From assembly GCF_041807905.1 (NCBI RefSeq), contig NZ_JBGVSA010000002.1, forward strand, positions 186,001 through 250,000: 64,000 nucleotides of DNA, written 5' to 3'. Within the stretch, counting starts at the first letter, position 1; each line of letters starts with the position of its first letter. This document shows positions 51,733 to 61,608 of the stretch, piece by piece. The translations under genes were made by a program, and so were the position numbers. Source of the DNA: JBGVSA01 sp041807905. Lineage in GTDB: Bacteria > Pseudomonadota > Gammaproteobacteria > Burkholderiales > Rhodocyclaceae. The notes beneath the pieces were generated by a model that saw nothing but the letters and a program-made list of their open reading frames with translations, had not been told where the DNA came from and did not search any database.

Positions 51733-54717
51733 ATGGCGCAAATGAGCGTGGCGGATTTCGCCACCGAACTGAAAATGCCGGCACCTGTGCTGCTTGAACA
51801 GTTCCAGAAGGCTGGCGTCGCCAAGGCCGGAGAAAAGGATGCTGTGAGCGAGCAGGATAAGGCGCGCCTGCTTGACTACCTGCGCCGCTCGCATGGCGAG
51901 ACGGCGGGCAAATCCAAGATCACGCTGACGCGCAAGCAGACCAGCGAGATCAAGGCATCCGACTCCACGGGCCGAGCCCGCACCATCCAGGTCGAAGTGC
52001 GCAAGAAGCGCACCTTCGTCAAGCGTGATGACACGGCGGACGAGGGCGTGCTGGCGAGCGAAGGGCAAGAAGAAGCGCTGGTCGCCGCACCGGATGTCGT
52101 CGAGGAACCCATCCAGGTGGTTGCTCCCGAGCCGGTCGTTGAAGAGGCTGTGGTCGCCGAGCCCGAAGTGCTGGCTGTCGAACCCGAACCGGTTGCTGAA
52201 GTCATTGTCGAGCCTGAACCCGAACCGCAGCCGGAACCCGAACCCGAGCCGGTTGTTGAAGCCGCGCCCGAACCTGAGCCCGTGCCCGAGCCGGAGCCCG
52301 AAGTCGAATCCGTCGCCGAAGATGCGACCGAAGCCGCTGCGGCATCGCCCTCTGGCCCCCGTTCGTTCCTGACCGAACGCGACATCAAGCGACGCGAAGA
52401 AGAAGCTCGTCGCCAGGCCAAGCTGCGTGAGCTGCAAGAAGCCGATCTGCGCGCCAAGCAAGAGCGCGACGCCGCCCGTAAGGCTGCGGAAGAGGCTCGC
52501 AAGGTTGCTGAAGAAGCCGCCCGTGCCAAGGCCGCTGCCGATGCCGCCCGCAAGGAAGCCTCCGCCGGTGCGCCCGGCAAGAGCGGCACCCTGCACAAGC
52601 CTGCCAAGACGGAAGACAAGGGCGCCAAGAAGGCAGTCGCCGGCAAGGAGAAGACCGGCGGTTCCTTCCAGGACGAAAACTCCAAGCGCCGTACCATCAA
52701 GACCCGTGGTGACGCGGGCGGTGGCACGGGCAACTGGCGTTCGGGCCCGCGCGCCGGCGGTCGTCATGGCCGTCAGCAAGACAGCGGTTCCAGCTTCCAG
52801 GCGCCGACCGAACCGGTGGTGCGTGAAGTGCACGTGCCGGAAACCATCTCCGTGGCGGACCTCGCCCACAAGATGTCGGTGAAGGCGACCGAGGTCATCA
52901 AGAAGATGATGATGCTGGGCCAGATGGTCACCATCAACCAGGTGCTGGACCAGGAAACCGCCATGATCGTGGTGGAAGAAATGGGCCACACTGCGGTCGC
53001 CGCGAAGCTGGACGATCCGGAAGCCTTCCTCGATGAGTCCGCACAAAAGGATGTCGAAGAACTCCCGCGTGCGCCGGTCGTCACCGTCATGGGCCACGTC
53101 GACCACGGCAAGACCTCGCTGCTGGACTACATTCGTCGCACCAAGGTGGCGGCGGGCGAAGCCGGCGGCATTACGCAGCACATTGGCGCGTACCACGTCG
53201 AGACGGAGAAAGGCATCATCACCTTCCTCGACACCCCGGGTCACGTCGACCACGGCAAGACCTCGCTGCTGGACTACATTCGTCGCACCAAGGTGGCGGC
53301 GGGCGAAGCCGGCGGCATTACGCAGCACATTGGCGCGTACCACGTCGAGACGGAGAAAGGCATCATCACCTTCCTCGACACCCCGGGTCACGAGGCCTTT
53401 ACGGCCATGCGTGCTCGCGGTGCGCAAGCGACTGACATCGTGGTGCTGGTGGTTGCCGCCGACGACGGCGTGATGCCGCAGACGCGTGAAGCCATCCACC
53501 ACGCCAAGGCGGCCAACGTGCCCATCGTTGTGGCGATCAACAAGATCGACAAGCCCGAAGCCAACCCGGACCGCGTCAAGCAGGAGCTGGTTGCCGAAGG
53601 CGTGATCCCCGAAGAATATGGCGGCGACGCCATGTTCATGCCGGTGTCAGCCAAGGCCGGGACAGGCGTCGATGCGCTGCTCGACGCGATCCTGCTGCAA
53701 GCCGAAGTGCTGGAGCTGAAGGCTCCGGTGGAAGCGCCTGCCAAGGGTATCGTCATCGAAGCTCGCCTGGACAAGGGCCGTGGTCCGGTGTGCACGCTGC
53801 TGGTTCAGTCCGGCACGTTGCGTCGTGGCGACGTGATCCTGGCCGGTGCGACGTTCGGCCGCATCCGCGCGATGCTGGACGAAAACGGCAAGCAGATCGC
53901 CGAAGCCGGTCCGTCGATTCCGGTCGAAGTGCTGGGCCTCTCGGACGTGCCGGGAGCCGGTGACGAAGTCATGGCGCTGTCGGATGAGCGCCGTGCGCGC
54001 GAAATCGCGCTGTTCCGCCAAGGCAAGTTCCGCGACGTGAAGCTGGCCAAGCAGCAAGCCGCCAAGCTCGAGAACGTGTTCGACCAGATGAAGGACGGCG
54101 AGGTCAAGACGCTGCCCCTCATCGTCAAGGCCGACGTTCAGGGCTCGCAAGAGGCGCTGGTGCAGTCGCTGCTCAAGCTGTCGACGGACGAAGTTCGCGT
54201 CAATGTCATCCACGGTGCCGTGGGCGCCATCACCGAAACCGACGTCAACCTGGCGCAGGCTTCCGGTGCAGTGATCATCGGCTTCAACACGCGTGCCGAT
54301 GCGGGTGCGCGCAAGCTGGCCGAATCGTTCGACGTCGATATCCGTTACTACAATATCATCTACGACGCGGTCGATGAGATCAAGGCGGCCTTGTCGGGGA
54401 TGCTGGCTCCGGAGAAACGCGAACAGGTCATCGGCGAAGTCGAAATCCGCCAGATCTTCCGCATCTCGAAGGTCGGCGCGATCGCCGGTTGTTACGTGCT
54501 CGACGGTGTCGTGCGCCGCAACTCGCTGGTGCGCCTCATCCGCGACAACATGGTCGTCTTTACGGGCGAACTCGATTCGCTCAAGCGCTTCAAGGATGAT
54601 GTCAAGGAAGTGCGAGCCGGCTTTGAGTGTGGTTTGTCGCTGAAGAACTACAACGACATCCAGGAAAGCGACCGGTTGGAAGTGTACGAAATCCAGGAAA
54701 TCGCGCGCACGCTGTAA
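51733..54717 (+). CDS. infB: translation initiation factor IF-2 with internal duplication in the G domain
   Basis: 994 residues. IF2_N domain at the start, a long charged linker with Glu-Pro repeats around 150-200 and Ala/Lys/Glu-rich helices, a second IF2_N-type domain near 370-420, then the GTPase domain. G1 GHVDHGKT occurs twice (454-461 and 503-510), as does G3 DTPGH (500-504 and 549-553), because residues 456-504 are repeated exactly as 505-553. G4 NKID and the G5 SAK follow once, then domains II-IV. Without the 49-residue repeat the protein would be 945 residues, in the usual range. The second copy plus the rest forms a complete G domain, so activity depends on how the extra segment folds. 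Confidence 0.93.
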   Translation: MAQMSVADFATELKMPAPVLLEQFQKAGVAKAGEKDAVSEQDKARLLDYLRRSHGETAGKSKITLTRKQTSEIKASDSTGRARTIQVEVRKKRTFVKRDDTADEGVLASEGQEEALVAAPDVVEEPIQVVAPEPVVEEAVVAEPEVLAVEPEPVAEVIVEPEPEPQPEPEPEPVVEAAPEPEPVPEPEPEVESVAEDATEAAAASPSGPRSFLTERDIKRREEEARRQAKLRELQEADLRAKQERDAARKAAEEARKVAEEAARAKAAADAARKEASAGAPGKSGTLHKPAKTEDKGAKKAVAGKEKTGGSFQDENSKRRTIKTRGDAGGGTGNWRSGPRAGGRHGRQQDSGSSFQAPTEPVVREVHVPETISVADLAHKMSVKATEVIKKMMMLGQMVTINQVLDQETAMIVVEEMGHTAVAAKLDDPEAFLDESAQKDVEELPRAPVVTVMGHVDHGKTSLLDYIRRTKVAAGEAGGITQHIGAYHVETEKGIITFLDTPGHVDHGKTSLLDYIRRTKVAAGEAGGITQHIGAYHVETEKGIITFLDTPGHEAFTAMRARGAQATDIVVLVVAADDGVMPQTREAIHHAKAANVPIVVAINKIDKPEANPDRVKQELVAEGVIPEEYGGDAMFMPVSAKAGTGVDALLDAILLQAEVLELKAPVEAPAKGIVIEARLDKGRGPVCTLLVQSGTLRRGDVILAGATFGRIRAMLDENGKQIAEAGPSIPVEVLGLSDVPGAGDEVMALSDERRAREIALFRQGKFRDVKLAKQQAAKLENVFDQMKDGEVKTLPLIVKADVQGSQEALVQSLLKLSTDEVRVNVIHGAVGAITETDVNLAQASGAVIIGFNTRADAGARKLAESFDVDIRYYNIIYDAVDEIKAALSGMLAPEKREQVIGEVEIRQIFRISKVGAIAGCYVLDGVVRRNSLVRLIRDNMVVFTGELDSLKRFKDDVKEVRAGFECGLSLKNYNDIQESDRLEVYEIQEIARTL
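53098..53391 (+). repeat. perfect 147-bp tandem duplication inside infB
   Basis: Copies at 53098-53244 and 53245-53391 are identical over all 147 bases, read by eye. Each begins GTCGACCACGGC and ends CCCCGGGTCAC. The left flank of copy 1 is GGCCAC and copy 2 ends GGTCAC, so five of six bases match at the junctions, consistent with slippage or microhomology recombination. The frame is kept (49 codons). Confidence 0.95.
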
Positions 54718-54769
54718 AGCACCGCTCGCGCGTGGGCCGGCGCTCGCCGGTCCGCCCGGATTACCCGCG

Positions 54770-54810
54770 AAGCGCACCACGGCATCCGCCCGGTGCGCTT
54801 TGTGGTTTTT
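54770..54810 (+). terminator. hairpin between infB and rbfA
   Basis: AAGCGCACC / GGTGCGCTT stem (9 bp, 13-nt loop) followed by TGTGGTTTTT, 52 bp after infB. It could partly terminate or mark an RNase-processing site within the operon. Confidence 0.5.
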
Positions 54811-54858
54811 GCAAGAAGCATTGTGCGGCGCCCTCGTTGTGCCGCCTGGAGCAACACC

Positions 54859-55269
54859 ATGCCAAAAGATTATTCGCGCAGCTCGCGCGTGACCGAGCAG
54901 ATCCGTCGAGAACTCGCCGAACTCATCCGGCTTGAAGTGAAGGATCCGCGTGTCGGCTTTATTACGTTGACCGACGTCGAGATCAGCGCTGACTACGCCC
55001 ACGCAAAGGTGTTCTTTACGTCCATGAAAGGGCGTGAGGGACTGGACGAGATTCTGATTGGCCTGCGCCGCGCCAGTGGATTCCTGCGCCGCGAGCTGGG
55101 TCGCCGCGTGCGCATTCACACCACGCCTGAACTGCATTTCGTTTATGACGAATCGGTGGAGCGCGGTTCGCACCTGTCGGCGCTGATCGACAAGGCGCTG
55201 GAGACTTCGTCTGTCGAAGAAGAAGCGGCACCCGATCCTGATCTGCAGAACACCGGCAAGAAAGACTGA
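54859..55269 (+). CDS. rbfA: 30S ribosome-binding factor A
   Basis: 136 residues from the ATG at 54859 (GGAG site upstream). Binds free 30S subunits during 16S maturation. RVTEQIRRELAELIRLEVKD, VEISADYAHAKVFFT and LHFVYDESVERG are family marks. The frame is open upstream to 54793 but similarity starts here. Confidence 0.93.
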   Translation: MPKDYSRSSRVTEQIRRELAELIRLEVKDPRVGFITLTDVEISADYAHAKVFFTSMKGREGLDEILIGLRRASGFLRRELGRRVRIHTTPELHFVYDESVERGSHLSALIDKALETSSVEEEAAPDPDLQNTGKKD

Positions 55270-55337
55270 TCGCCCGCGTTCGTTGCTGGCGGTCGCCAGT
55301 GATCGATGCGACGATTGGGACGCCTGATCCTATCTCC

Positions 55338-56255
55338 ATGAGTAAAGCTTCCATGCGCCGCCGCTGGCAGCAGGTCGACGGCGTTCTGCTGCTCGACAAG
55401 CCGCGCGGTTTGAGTTCCAACGACGCACTCCAGAAGGCGCGTCGCGTCTTCCAGGCCGCCAAGGCGGGCCACACGGGTACGCTCGATCCGCTGGCGACAG
55501 GCCTGTTGCCGGTGCTGTTCGGCGAGGCGACCAAATTCTCGAATCTGCTGCTGGATTCGGACAAGACCTACGAAGCTACGCTTCAGCTTGGTGTGACCAC
55601 CACGACGGGTGACGCCGAAGGGGAAGTGCTCGACACCCGGCCGGTGACGGTGGACGAAGCAGCCATCCGCGCTGTGTGTGCGCGCTTCATCGGCCCCATC
55701 AGCCAGGTGCCGCCGATGTATTCCGCACTGAAATACGAGGGCAAGCCGCTGTACGAGTACGCACGGCAGGGCATCCACATCGAACGACCCGCCCGTGAGA
55801 TCACAATCCATGCGCTCGACGTACGCCGCGTCGCGGGTTCGCAGATCGATATCGTCGTGCATTGCTCGAAGGGCACGTACATTCGCACGCTGGCCGCGGA
55901 CATCGGCGCTGCGCTTGCATGTGGCGCACACCTGACCGCGCTGAGGCGCACGCAGAGTGGTGGCCTCGATGTGGCTGACGCATACACGCTTGAAGGCTTG
56001 CTGGCGATCGAGGAGAGCGCACGAAGCAACGTTCTGCGCCCCGTCGATAGCTTACTTGCGCATCTGCCGCGCATCGATCTGGAGCCCGCGCTCGCGACAC
56101 GTTTCGGCCACGGACAGGCGTTGCGTGCGCCGATCGACGCGCGTGGCCCCGTGCGCGTGTACGGCGAGCGCTTCATTGGAACGGGCGTGATCGACGAAGG
56201 CGGCGCGCTGCGTCCGCAGCGACTCGTCTCCCAGATCGATACCGACGCCGACTAA
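55338..56255 (+). CDS. truB: tRNA pseudouridine(55) synthase
   Basis: 305 residues from the ATG at 55338; a GTG at 55299 is an alternative start. Catalytic Asp50 in GHTGTLDPLATG. VDGVLLLDKPRGLSSNDAL and VPPMYSALKYEGKPLYEYAR are conserved. Makes pseudouridine 55 in the T-loop of tRNAs. Last gene of the rimP operon. Confidence 0.93.
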   Translation: MSKASMRRRWQQVDGVLLLDKPRGLSSNDALQKARRVFQAAKAGHTGTLDPLATGLLPVLFGEATKFSNLLLDSDKTYEATLQLGVTTTTGDAEGEVLDTRPVTVDEAAIRAVCARFIGPISQVPPMYSALKYEGKPLYEYARQGIHIERPAREITIHALDVRRVAGSQIDIVVHCSKGTYIRTLAADIGAALACGAHLTALRRTQSGGLDVADAYTLEGLLAIEESARSNVLRPVDSLLAHLPRIDLEPALATRFGHGQALRAPIDARGPVRVYGERFIGTGVIDEGGALRPQRLVSQIDTDAD

Positions 56256-56276
56256 GGACCTTGCCGACCGGGCAAC

Positions 56277-56312
56277 AAAAAGCCGCCACGTGAGAACGAG
56301 GCGGCTTTTTTT
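56277..56312. terminator. bidirectional terminator between truB and rne
   Basis: AAAGCCGCC / GGCGGCTTT stem with a 12-nt loop, A-run on the left and T-run on the right, between converging truB and rne. Confidence 0.92.
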
Positions 56313-56380
56313 CGCGTGTCACGCGGAGCATCGAAGCGACCTTCCGGCCGCTGTCCGCTCCGCGCGGACATGTAGTGCGA

Positions 56381-59365
56381 TCAGTTGCGCGTTTCGACTT
56401 GCTGCAACGGTTCTTCGCTGGCTGCGGCCGCCGGACGAGAGCGACGGCGAGCCGGGCGCGGAGCCGGTGTCTCTTCAGCGATAACGGGCGCCTTGGCCGT
56501 GCCGGGCACGGTTTCGACCATCTCAAGGCTGCTTTGGGCCAGGATGGCTTGCAGATCGAACGCTGCCGGAGCGACTGCCGCCGGGGCGACCGGAGCCTCT
56601 TCAGGCAAGGCCGGAGCGGTTTCTGCCACGACGGCCGGAACGGGTTCAACCGGTGCCGGTTCGGCAGCGACTTCCGTGGCGGGCGCCCCTTCGACTGCTA
56701 CCGTCGGCATCGGCGTTTCAACGGCAGGAGCAAACACCAGATCTGCCGTAGGCGCCGGTTCGGTGACCGGAGCCGGCTCATGGGCTGCTGGGACCGGAAC
56801 TGCGTCAGCGACAGGCGGCGCTTCGCGAACGGTTTCGACGCTGGCCACAGCGGCCTCGCGTTGCAGTTCGGCGGTGGTTTCCGTTGCGACTGCTTCGGTG
56901 ACCACTGCCGGTTGTTCGACAGCGCTCACGGTCTCGCCGTGCGCGATTTCCACAGCGGCGGTGGCAGCTGCCGGCGTGGATTGGACTTCTGCAGCAATGC
57001 CTTCTGCCTCGACGCCCTCTGCGCCAGACTCGACGACACCCTCTGCCGTTGCCGCTGCGTTTTCGCCACGGCCACGACCACGGCCGCGACGGTTGCGGCG
57101 ACGGCCGCTGCCTTCGCGTTGCTCGCCTGCCACGGTTTCGACGCCGGCGGTGGTTTCTTGCTCGGCGGCGCCTTCATTGACGGCAACCACGGCTTGCACG
57201 GCCAGCGCTTCCTCGCGGGCTTCGCGCGCCTCGCGGCTTTCACGCGGCTGGCGCTCGCGGCGTTCGCGCTGCGGCTTCTGTTGTTGCTGGGCGCCTTCGG
57301 CGGCTGCGGCAACTTCAGGGCGTTCCTGACGCGGCTGCTTTTCCTTACGTTCGCGCTGTTCGGTGCTGGCCTGGCGAGCTTCGTTCCGATTGCGCTCACC
57401 ACGTTCTTCGCGGCTCTGGCGCTCTTCGCGTTGCGGACGCTCCTGACGCTGTTCGTCGCGACGATTCTGGCCCTGCTGGGCTTGGGCTTCGCGACGGCCC
57501 TGGCCTTCACCGCGCTCGCCACGTTGCTTGCGCTCGCCGCGTTCGCCGTCGCGGCGACGCTGGCCGTCACGACGGCCGTTGCCGTTGCCCTTGGCTGGTG
57601 CGGCGGGTGCCTGAGCCGCTTGTGCCGGTTCGCCGCGCAGCCATTCCATGATGCGTTGGAAGAAGCCCTTGGACGGGGCGGCCTCGGCCTTGGACGGTGC
57701 TGCCGCCACCGGTGCAGGCTGCGCAGGCGTGATGCCTTTGATGGCGGCTTCCGGGGCCTTTGCGGGTTTTTCCAGGTTGGCCGAGGGCGGCACGTAAGTC
57801 GCGTTGGCCGGTGTCGTGGCCATGCGATAGCTGGGGATTGCCGTCTCGTCCTGGTTGAGCTGGTCGTGGCGCAGGCGGATGATCTCGTGCGCCGGCGTTT
57901 CGAGGTGGCGGTTCGGGACGATCAGCAGGTTGACCTTGTGGCGCAGCTCGATCTTGGCGATGTCGTCGCGTTTTTCGTTGAGCAGGAAGGTGGCCACGTC
58001 GACCGGCACCTGACAGTGCACGGCGCCCGTGTTTTCCTTCATCGCTTCTTCTTCAAGGATGCGGACGATGTGCAGCGCGGCCGATTCCGTCGAGCGGATA
58101 TGGCCGGTGCCCGTGCAACGCGGGCAGGTGATATAGCTGGTCTCGGCCAATGCCGGGCGCAGACGCTGGCGCGATAGTTCGAGCAGGCCGAAGCGGCTGA
58201 TCTTGCCGGTCTGCACGCGGGCGCGGTCATAGCGCAGCGCGTCGCGCAGGCGGTTTTCGACTTCGCGCTGATTGCGTGGGTTTTCCATGTCGATGAAGTC
58301 GATGACGATCAGCCCACCCAGGTCGCGCAGGCGCAACTGACGGGCGATTTCGTCGGCGGCTTCGAGGTTGGTGCGAGTGGCCGTGTCTTCGATGTCCGAG
58401 CCGCGCGTGGCACGGCCGGAGTTCACGTCGATCGACACCAGTGCTTCGGTGTGGTCGATGACGATGGCGCCGCCGGAGGGCAGATTCACCTGGCGTGAGT
58501 AGGCCGATTCGATCTGGTGCTCGATCTGGAATCGCGAGAACAGCGGGACGTCGTCGCGGTAGCGCTTGACGCGGTTCGCAGTGCCCGGCATCACATGCGA
58601 CATGAATTGCTGGGCCTGCTCGAAGATCTCGTCGGTGTCGATGAGGATTTCGCCGATGTCAGGCTGGAAGTAATCGCGGATGGCGCGAATGACGAGGCTG
58701 CCTTCCTGGTAGATCAGGAAAGCGCCGGTCTGCGCCTGTGCCGCGCCTTCGATGGCACGCCACAGTTGAAGCAGGTAGTTCAGGTCCCATTGCAGCTCGT
58801 CGGCGGAATGGCCGATGGCCGCGGTACGGGCGATCATGCTCATGCCGGAGGGGACTTCCAGCGCGTCGAGCACTTCGCGCAGTTCGGCGCGCTCGTCGCC
58901 TTCGACGCGGCGCGAAACACCGCCGCCGCGCGGGTTGTTGGGCATCAGCACCAGATAGCGGCCGGCCAGCGAGACGAAGGTCGTCAATGCGGCGCCCTTG
59001 TTGCCGCGCTCGTCCTTTTCAACCTGGACGATGAGCTCCTGGCCTTCGCGCAGGGCTTCCTTGATGGTGGCGCGCGAGGCGTCGACACCTTCCTTGAAAT
59101 AGGCGCGGGAGATTTCCTTGAAGGGCAGGAAGCCATGACGCTCTGCGCCATAGTCGATGAACGCGGCTTCGAGGCTGGGCTCGATGCGCGTGATCACGCC
59201 CTTGTAGATGTTGCTCTTGCGTTGTTCCTTGGTGGCCGATTCGATATCGAGATCGATCAATTTCTGACCATCTACGATTGCGACGCGCAGTTCTTCGGCC
59301 TGCGTCGCGTTGAAAAGCATGCGCTTCATGTAGTTCTTCTCCCGCGCGCGAAACACGGGGCGCAC
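56381..59365 (-). CDS. rne: ribonuclease E
   Basis: 994 residues. The first 500 form the catalytic half: MKRMLFNATQAEELRVAIVD after a 13-residue lead, S1 domain with NIYKGVITRIEPSLEAAFI, the active-site Asp residues in VSIDVNSGRATRG and LIVIDFIDMENP, and the Zn-link CPRCTGTGHIRSTES. The C-terminal half is disordered, with Arg/Glu/Gln-rich stretches (about 600-760) and then Ala/Val/Glu/Pro-rich sequence, the usual degradosome scaffold. The likelier start is the ATG at 59329 (MKRMLF); the frame is open to 59365. Divergent from rluC. Confidence 0.94.
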   Translation of the reverse strand: MRPVFRAREKNYMKRMLFNATQAEELRVAIVDGQKLIDLDIESATKEQRKSNIYKGVITRIEPSLEAAFIDYGAERHGFLPFKEISRAYFKEGVDASRATIKEALREGQELIVQVEKDERGNKGAALTTFVSLAGRYLVLMPNNPRGGGVSRRVEGDERAELREVLDALEVPSGMSMIARTAAIGHSADELQWDLNYLLQLWRAIEGAAQAQTGAFLIYQEGSLVIRAIRDYFQPDIGEILIDTDEIFEQAQQFMSHVMPGTANRVKRYRDDVPLFSRFQIEHQIESAYSRQVNLPSGGAIVIDHTEALVSIDVNSGRATRGSDIEDTATRTNLEAADEIARQLRLRDLGGLIVIDFIDMENPRNQREVENRLRDALRYDRARVQTGKISRFGLLELSRQRLRPALAETSYITCPRCTGTGHIRSTESAALHIVRILEEEAMKENTGAVHCQVPVDVATFLLNEKRDDIAKIELRHKVNLLIVPNRHLETPAHEIIRLRHDQLNQDETAIPSYRMATTPANATYVPPSANLEKPAKAPEAAIKGITPAQPAPVAAAPSKAEAAPSKGFFQRIMEWLRGEPAQAAQAPAAPAKGNGNGRRDGQRRRDGERGERKQRGERGEGQGRREAQAQQGQNRRDEQRQERPQREERQSREERGERNRNEARQASTEQRERKEKQPRQERPEVAAAAEGAQQQQKPQRERRERQPRESREAREAREEALAVQAVVAVNEGAAEQETTAGVETVAGEQREGSGRRRNRRGRGRGRGENAAATAEGVVESGAEGVEAEGIAAEVQSTPAAATAAVEIAHGETVSAVEQPAVVTEAVATETTAELQREAAVASVETVREAPPVADAVPVPAAHEPAPVTEPAPTADLVFAPAVETPMPTVAVEGAPATEVAAEPAPVEPVPAVVAETAPALPEEAPVAPAAVAPAAFDLQAILAQSSLEMVETVPGTAKAPVIAEETPAPRPARRRSRPAAAASEEPLQQVETRN

Positions 59366-59939
59366 AGAATCCTTGCCGCCTCGGGGTATGTGAGGCGGCG
59401 CATTCAGTCAGCTTGTCGGAGTCCGGGTTGGCATCGAGTCCGTGGGGCAGAGTGAAAACAGGGTTCAGTGAGTCTTCTTACACCTTGGAGCCAGGCATCC
59501 AGGCCGGCGTTCCAAGGCGGCAATATCTGCGTTCGCGCGCTAAATGGTGTCGATCAAATTGGTTTCGTATTACCATCGCGGCCCCATCCGGATGCGGATG
59601 CGGGAGCGGCGTGCGTTGCCGGCGACTGACCGAGGTCGTTATCGAATGACGTGATTCCGCGCGCGGAACAAGCAGGTGCGGCGAGGGCGGTGACCGGGGC
59701 CGGATCGTCTTGCCGTGGGCCTCGCGCTCGGGGAAGAATCGACCTGAGGGGCGCACTGCATTGGCACGGTCTGGAGCGCATATGTGCGGCGGAACGGGAA
59801 TACCGCGTTCGACGGCCTGCAACGCTCGTGACCAGCTGACTGGAAATCCCGGACCGGTGACGCTCTCATGCACGGCAGACCGCGCGGATAACGCCAAGGA
59901 CTCAGAGCCTGGACAACTGCCGCAGTATATTGGAAAAAC
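59366..59939. other. long rne-rluC intergenic region
   Basis: 574 bp without a recognisable gene. Its length fits a long 5' leader for rne, which autoregulates its own mRNA through the leader in E. coli. Divergent promoters must lie here; a TATATT at about 59927 is a candidate -10 for rluC, with no good -35. Confidence 0.5.
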
Positions 59940-60950
59940 ATGACTATAGGCAAAGCCCATCCGGCGGAATCCCGCAGCACAGCGACCGTTCGCAAAGTGA
60001 GCATCGGCGAAGAAGATGCCGGGCAGCGGATCGACAACTTCCTCCTTCGCGAATGTAAGGGCGTGCCCAAGAGCCACATCTACCGCATCCTGCGTTCGGG
60101 CGAGGTGCGGGTGAACGGCGGGCGGGTGGCCCAGACATACCGTCTGGCGGCGGGTGACGAGGTACGTATCCCGCCCGTAAGGGTAGCCGAACGGCAGCCG
60201 ACGGCGATTCCCCGCTCCGCCTTGGCCACCCCGCTGGAAGTGGTTTTCGAGGACGAGGCCCTGTTGGTGATCAACAAGCCGGCGGGTCTCGCAGTGCATG
60301 GCGGCAGTGGTGTGAGTTTTGGTGTCATCGAGCAATTGCGTCAGCAACGGCCGACCGCGAAGTTTCTGGAACTGGCGCATCGGCTGGACCGCGAGACTTC
60401 GGGCCTGCTCATCGTCGGTAAGCGCCGCTCCGCACTCAACGCCGTGCAGGACCAGATGCGCGCCGGGAAGATCGAGAAGCGCTACCTGACCATGGTGGCG
60501 GGGCGCTGGATCAATCCGATGCAGCATGTGAAGCTCGCTCTGCACAAATACCTGACGGAGGACGGCGAACGCCGCGTGGTGGCCAGCGAAGACGGCAAGC
60601 CGGCGCACAGCATCGTGCGTCTGCTCAAGCGTTGGGAGTCGTACAGTCTTCTGGAAGTCGAGCTCAAGACCGGCCGAACGCACCAGATCCGCGTGCACCT
60701 GCAGTCGCTCGGCTTTCCACTGTTGGGTGACGACAAGTATGGTGACTTTGCGCTCAACAAGGCACTGGTCAAGGAAGGCTTGCCCCGCATGTTCCTGCAC
60801 GCGGCCATCCTGCGCTTTGCCCATCCGGTCAGTGGTCAGACGCTGGAACTGACTGCGCCGTTGCCGGCACAATTGCAGGACTTCGTCGCCCGGGTCGATG
60901 CGCAGCAGCGCAGCGATTTCACCAAGAAGGACCACGCAACGCATGAATGA
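59940..60950 (+). CDS. rluC: 23S rRNA pseudouridine(955/2504/2580) synthase
   Basis: 336 residues. S4 domain at 22-80 (GQRIDNFLLRECKGVPKSHI) and RluA-type catalytic domain with Asp150 in HRLDRETSG. GRTHQIRVHLQSLGFPLLGD is conserved. The divergent position from rne is the same as in many gamma- and betaproteobacteria. Confidence 0.93.
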   Translation: MTIGKAHPAESRSTATVRKVSIGEEDAGQRIDNFLLRECKGVPKSHIYRILRSGEVRVNGGRVAQTYRLAAGDEVRIPPVRVAERQPTAIPRSALATPLEVVFEDEALLVINKPAGLAVHGGSGVSFGVIEQLRQQRPTAKFLELAHRLDRETSGLLIVGKRRSALNAVQDQMRAGKIEKRYLTMVAGRWINPMQHVKLALHKYLTEDGERRVVASEDGKPAHSIVRLLKRWESYSLLEVELKTGRTHQIRVHLQSLGFPLLGDDKYGDFALNKALVKEGLPRMFLHAAILRFAHPVSGQTLELTAPLPAQLQDFVARVDAQQRSDFTKKDHATHE

Positions 60951-61608
60951 GAGGGATCGCCGCTTCGACCTGATCGTGTTCGACTGGGACGGCACGCTGA
61001 TGGATTCGACCTCGCTCATCGCACGGTCGCTGCAGGCTGCCTGTCGCGATCTGTCGCTGACTGTGCCGACGGTTGAGCAGGCCAATCACGTGATCGGGCT
61101 TGGCTTGGCCGAAGCCATTCATTACATCGCGCCCCAGTTGCCGCTGGCCGACCATTCGCGCCTGGCCGATCGCTATCGCCATCACTATCTTGGGCAGGAC
61201 ATCGAGTCCGAACTCTTCGTCGGTGTGCCGGAGCTGTTGGCCGAATTGCGCGATGCGGGCTACAACCTTGCCATTGCGACCGGCAAGGCGCGGCGAGGGC
61301 TCGATCGTGTGCTGACGCACACCGGCTTGCAGTCGCTCTTTCATGCGACGCGCTGTGCCGACGAGACTTTTTCCAAGCCGCATCCGCAGATGTTGCTCGA
61401 ATTGATGGATGTCCTCTTCGTTGAGCCCGGACGCACGCTCATGATCGGCGACACGACGCATGATCTACAGATGGCTCGCAACGCTGGCACGTACGCCCTG
61501 GGCCTGACGCAGGGGGCGCATCCTGCCGCCGAACTGGCTGAGCTCGAACCGCTGGCGGTCCTGTCTTCCATCGTCGAACTGCGGACATGGTTGCGCACCA
61601 ACAACTGA
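60943..61608 (+). CDS. HAD-superfamily phosphatase, Gph-like
   Basis: 221 residues from the ATG at 60943, overlapping rluC by 8 bp, with AAGGA upstream. HAD motif I FDWDGTLMDST, motif II IATGKARRG, Lys in FSKPHPQ and motif IV MIGDTTHDLQMA. Annotated in relatives as phosphoglycolate phosphatase; the true substrate is not known. Confidence 0.9.
   Translation: MNERDRRFDLIVFDWDGTLMDSTSLIARSLQAACRDLSLTVPTVEQANHVIGLGLAEAIHYIAPQLPLADHSRLADRYRHHYLGQDIESELFVGVPELLAELRDAGYNLAIATGKARRGLDRVLTHTGLQSLFHATRCADETFSKPHPQMLLELMDVLFVEPGRTLMIGDTTHDLQMARNAGTYALGLTQGAHPAAELAELEPLAVLSSIVELRTWLRTNN

Noticed and set aside
53098..53391. Reading the infB repeat as a natural double-GTPase IF-2 family
   Set aside because: The copies are identical at every base, which argues for a recent event or artefact rather than an evolved architecture.
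56375..58177. 600-codon plus-strand frame opposite rne
   Set aside because: Antisense to the low-complexity half of RNase E; the repeated Gly/Arg/Cys composition follows from the repeats in rne.
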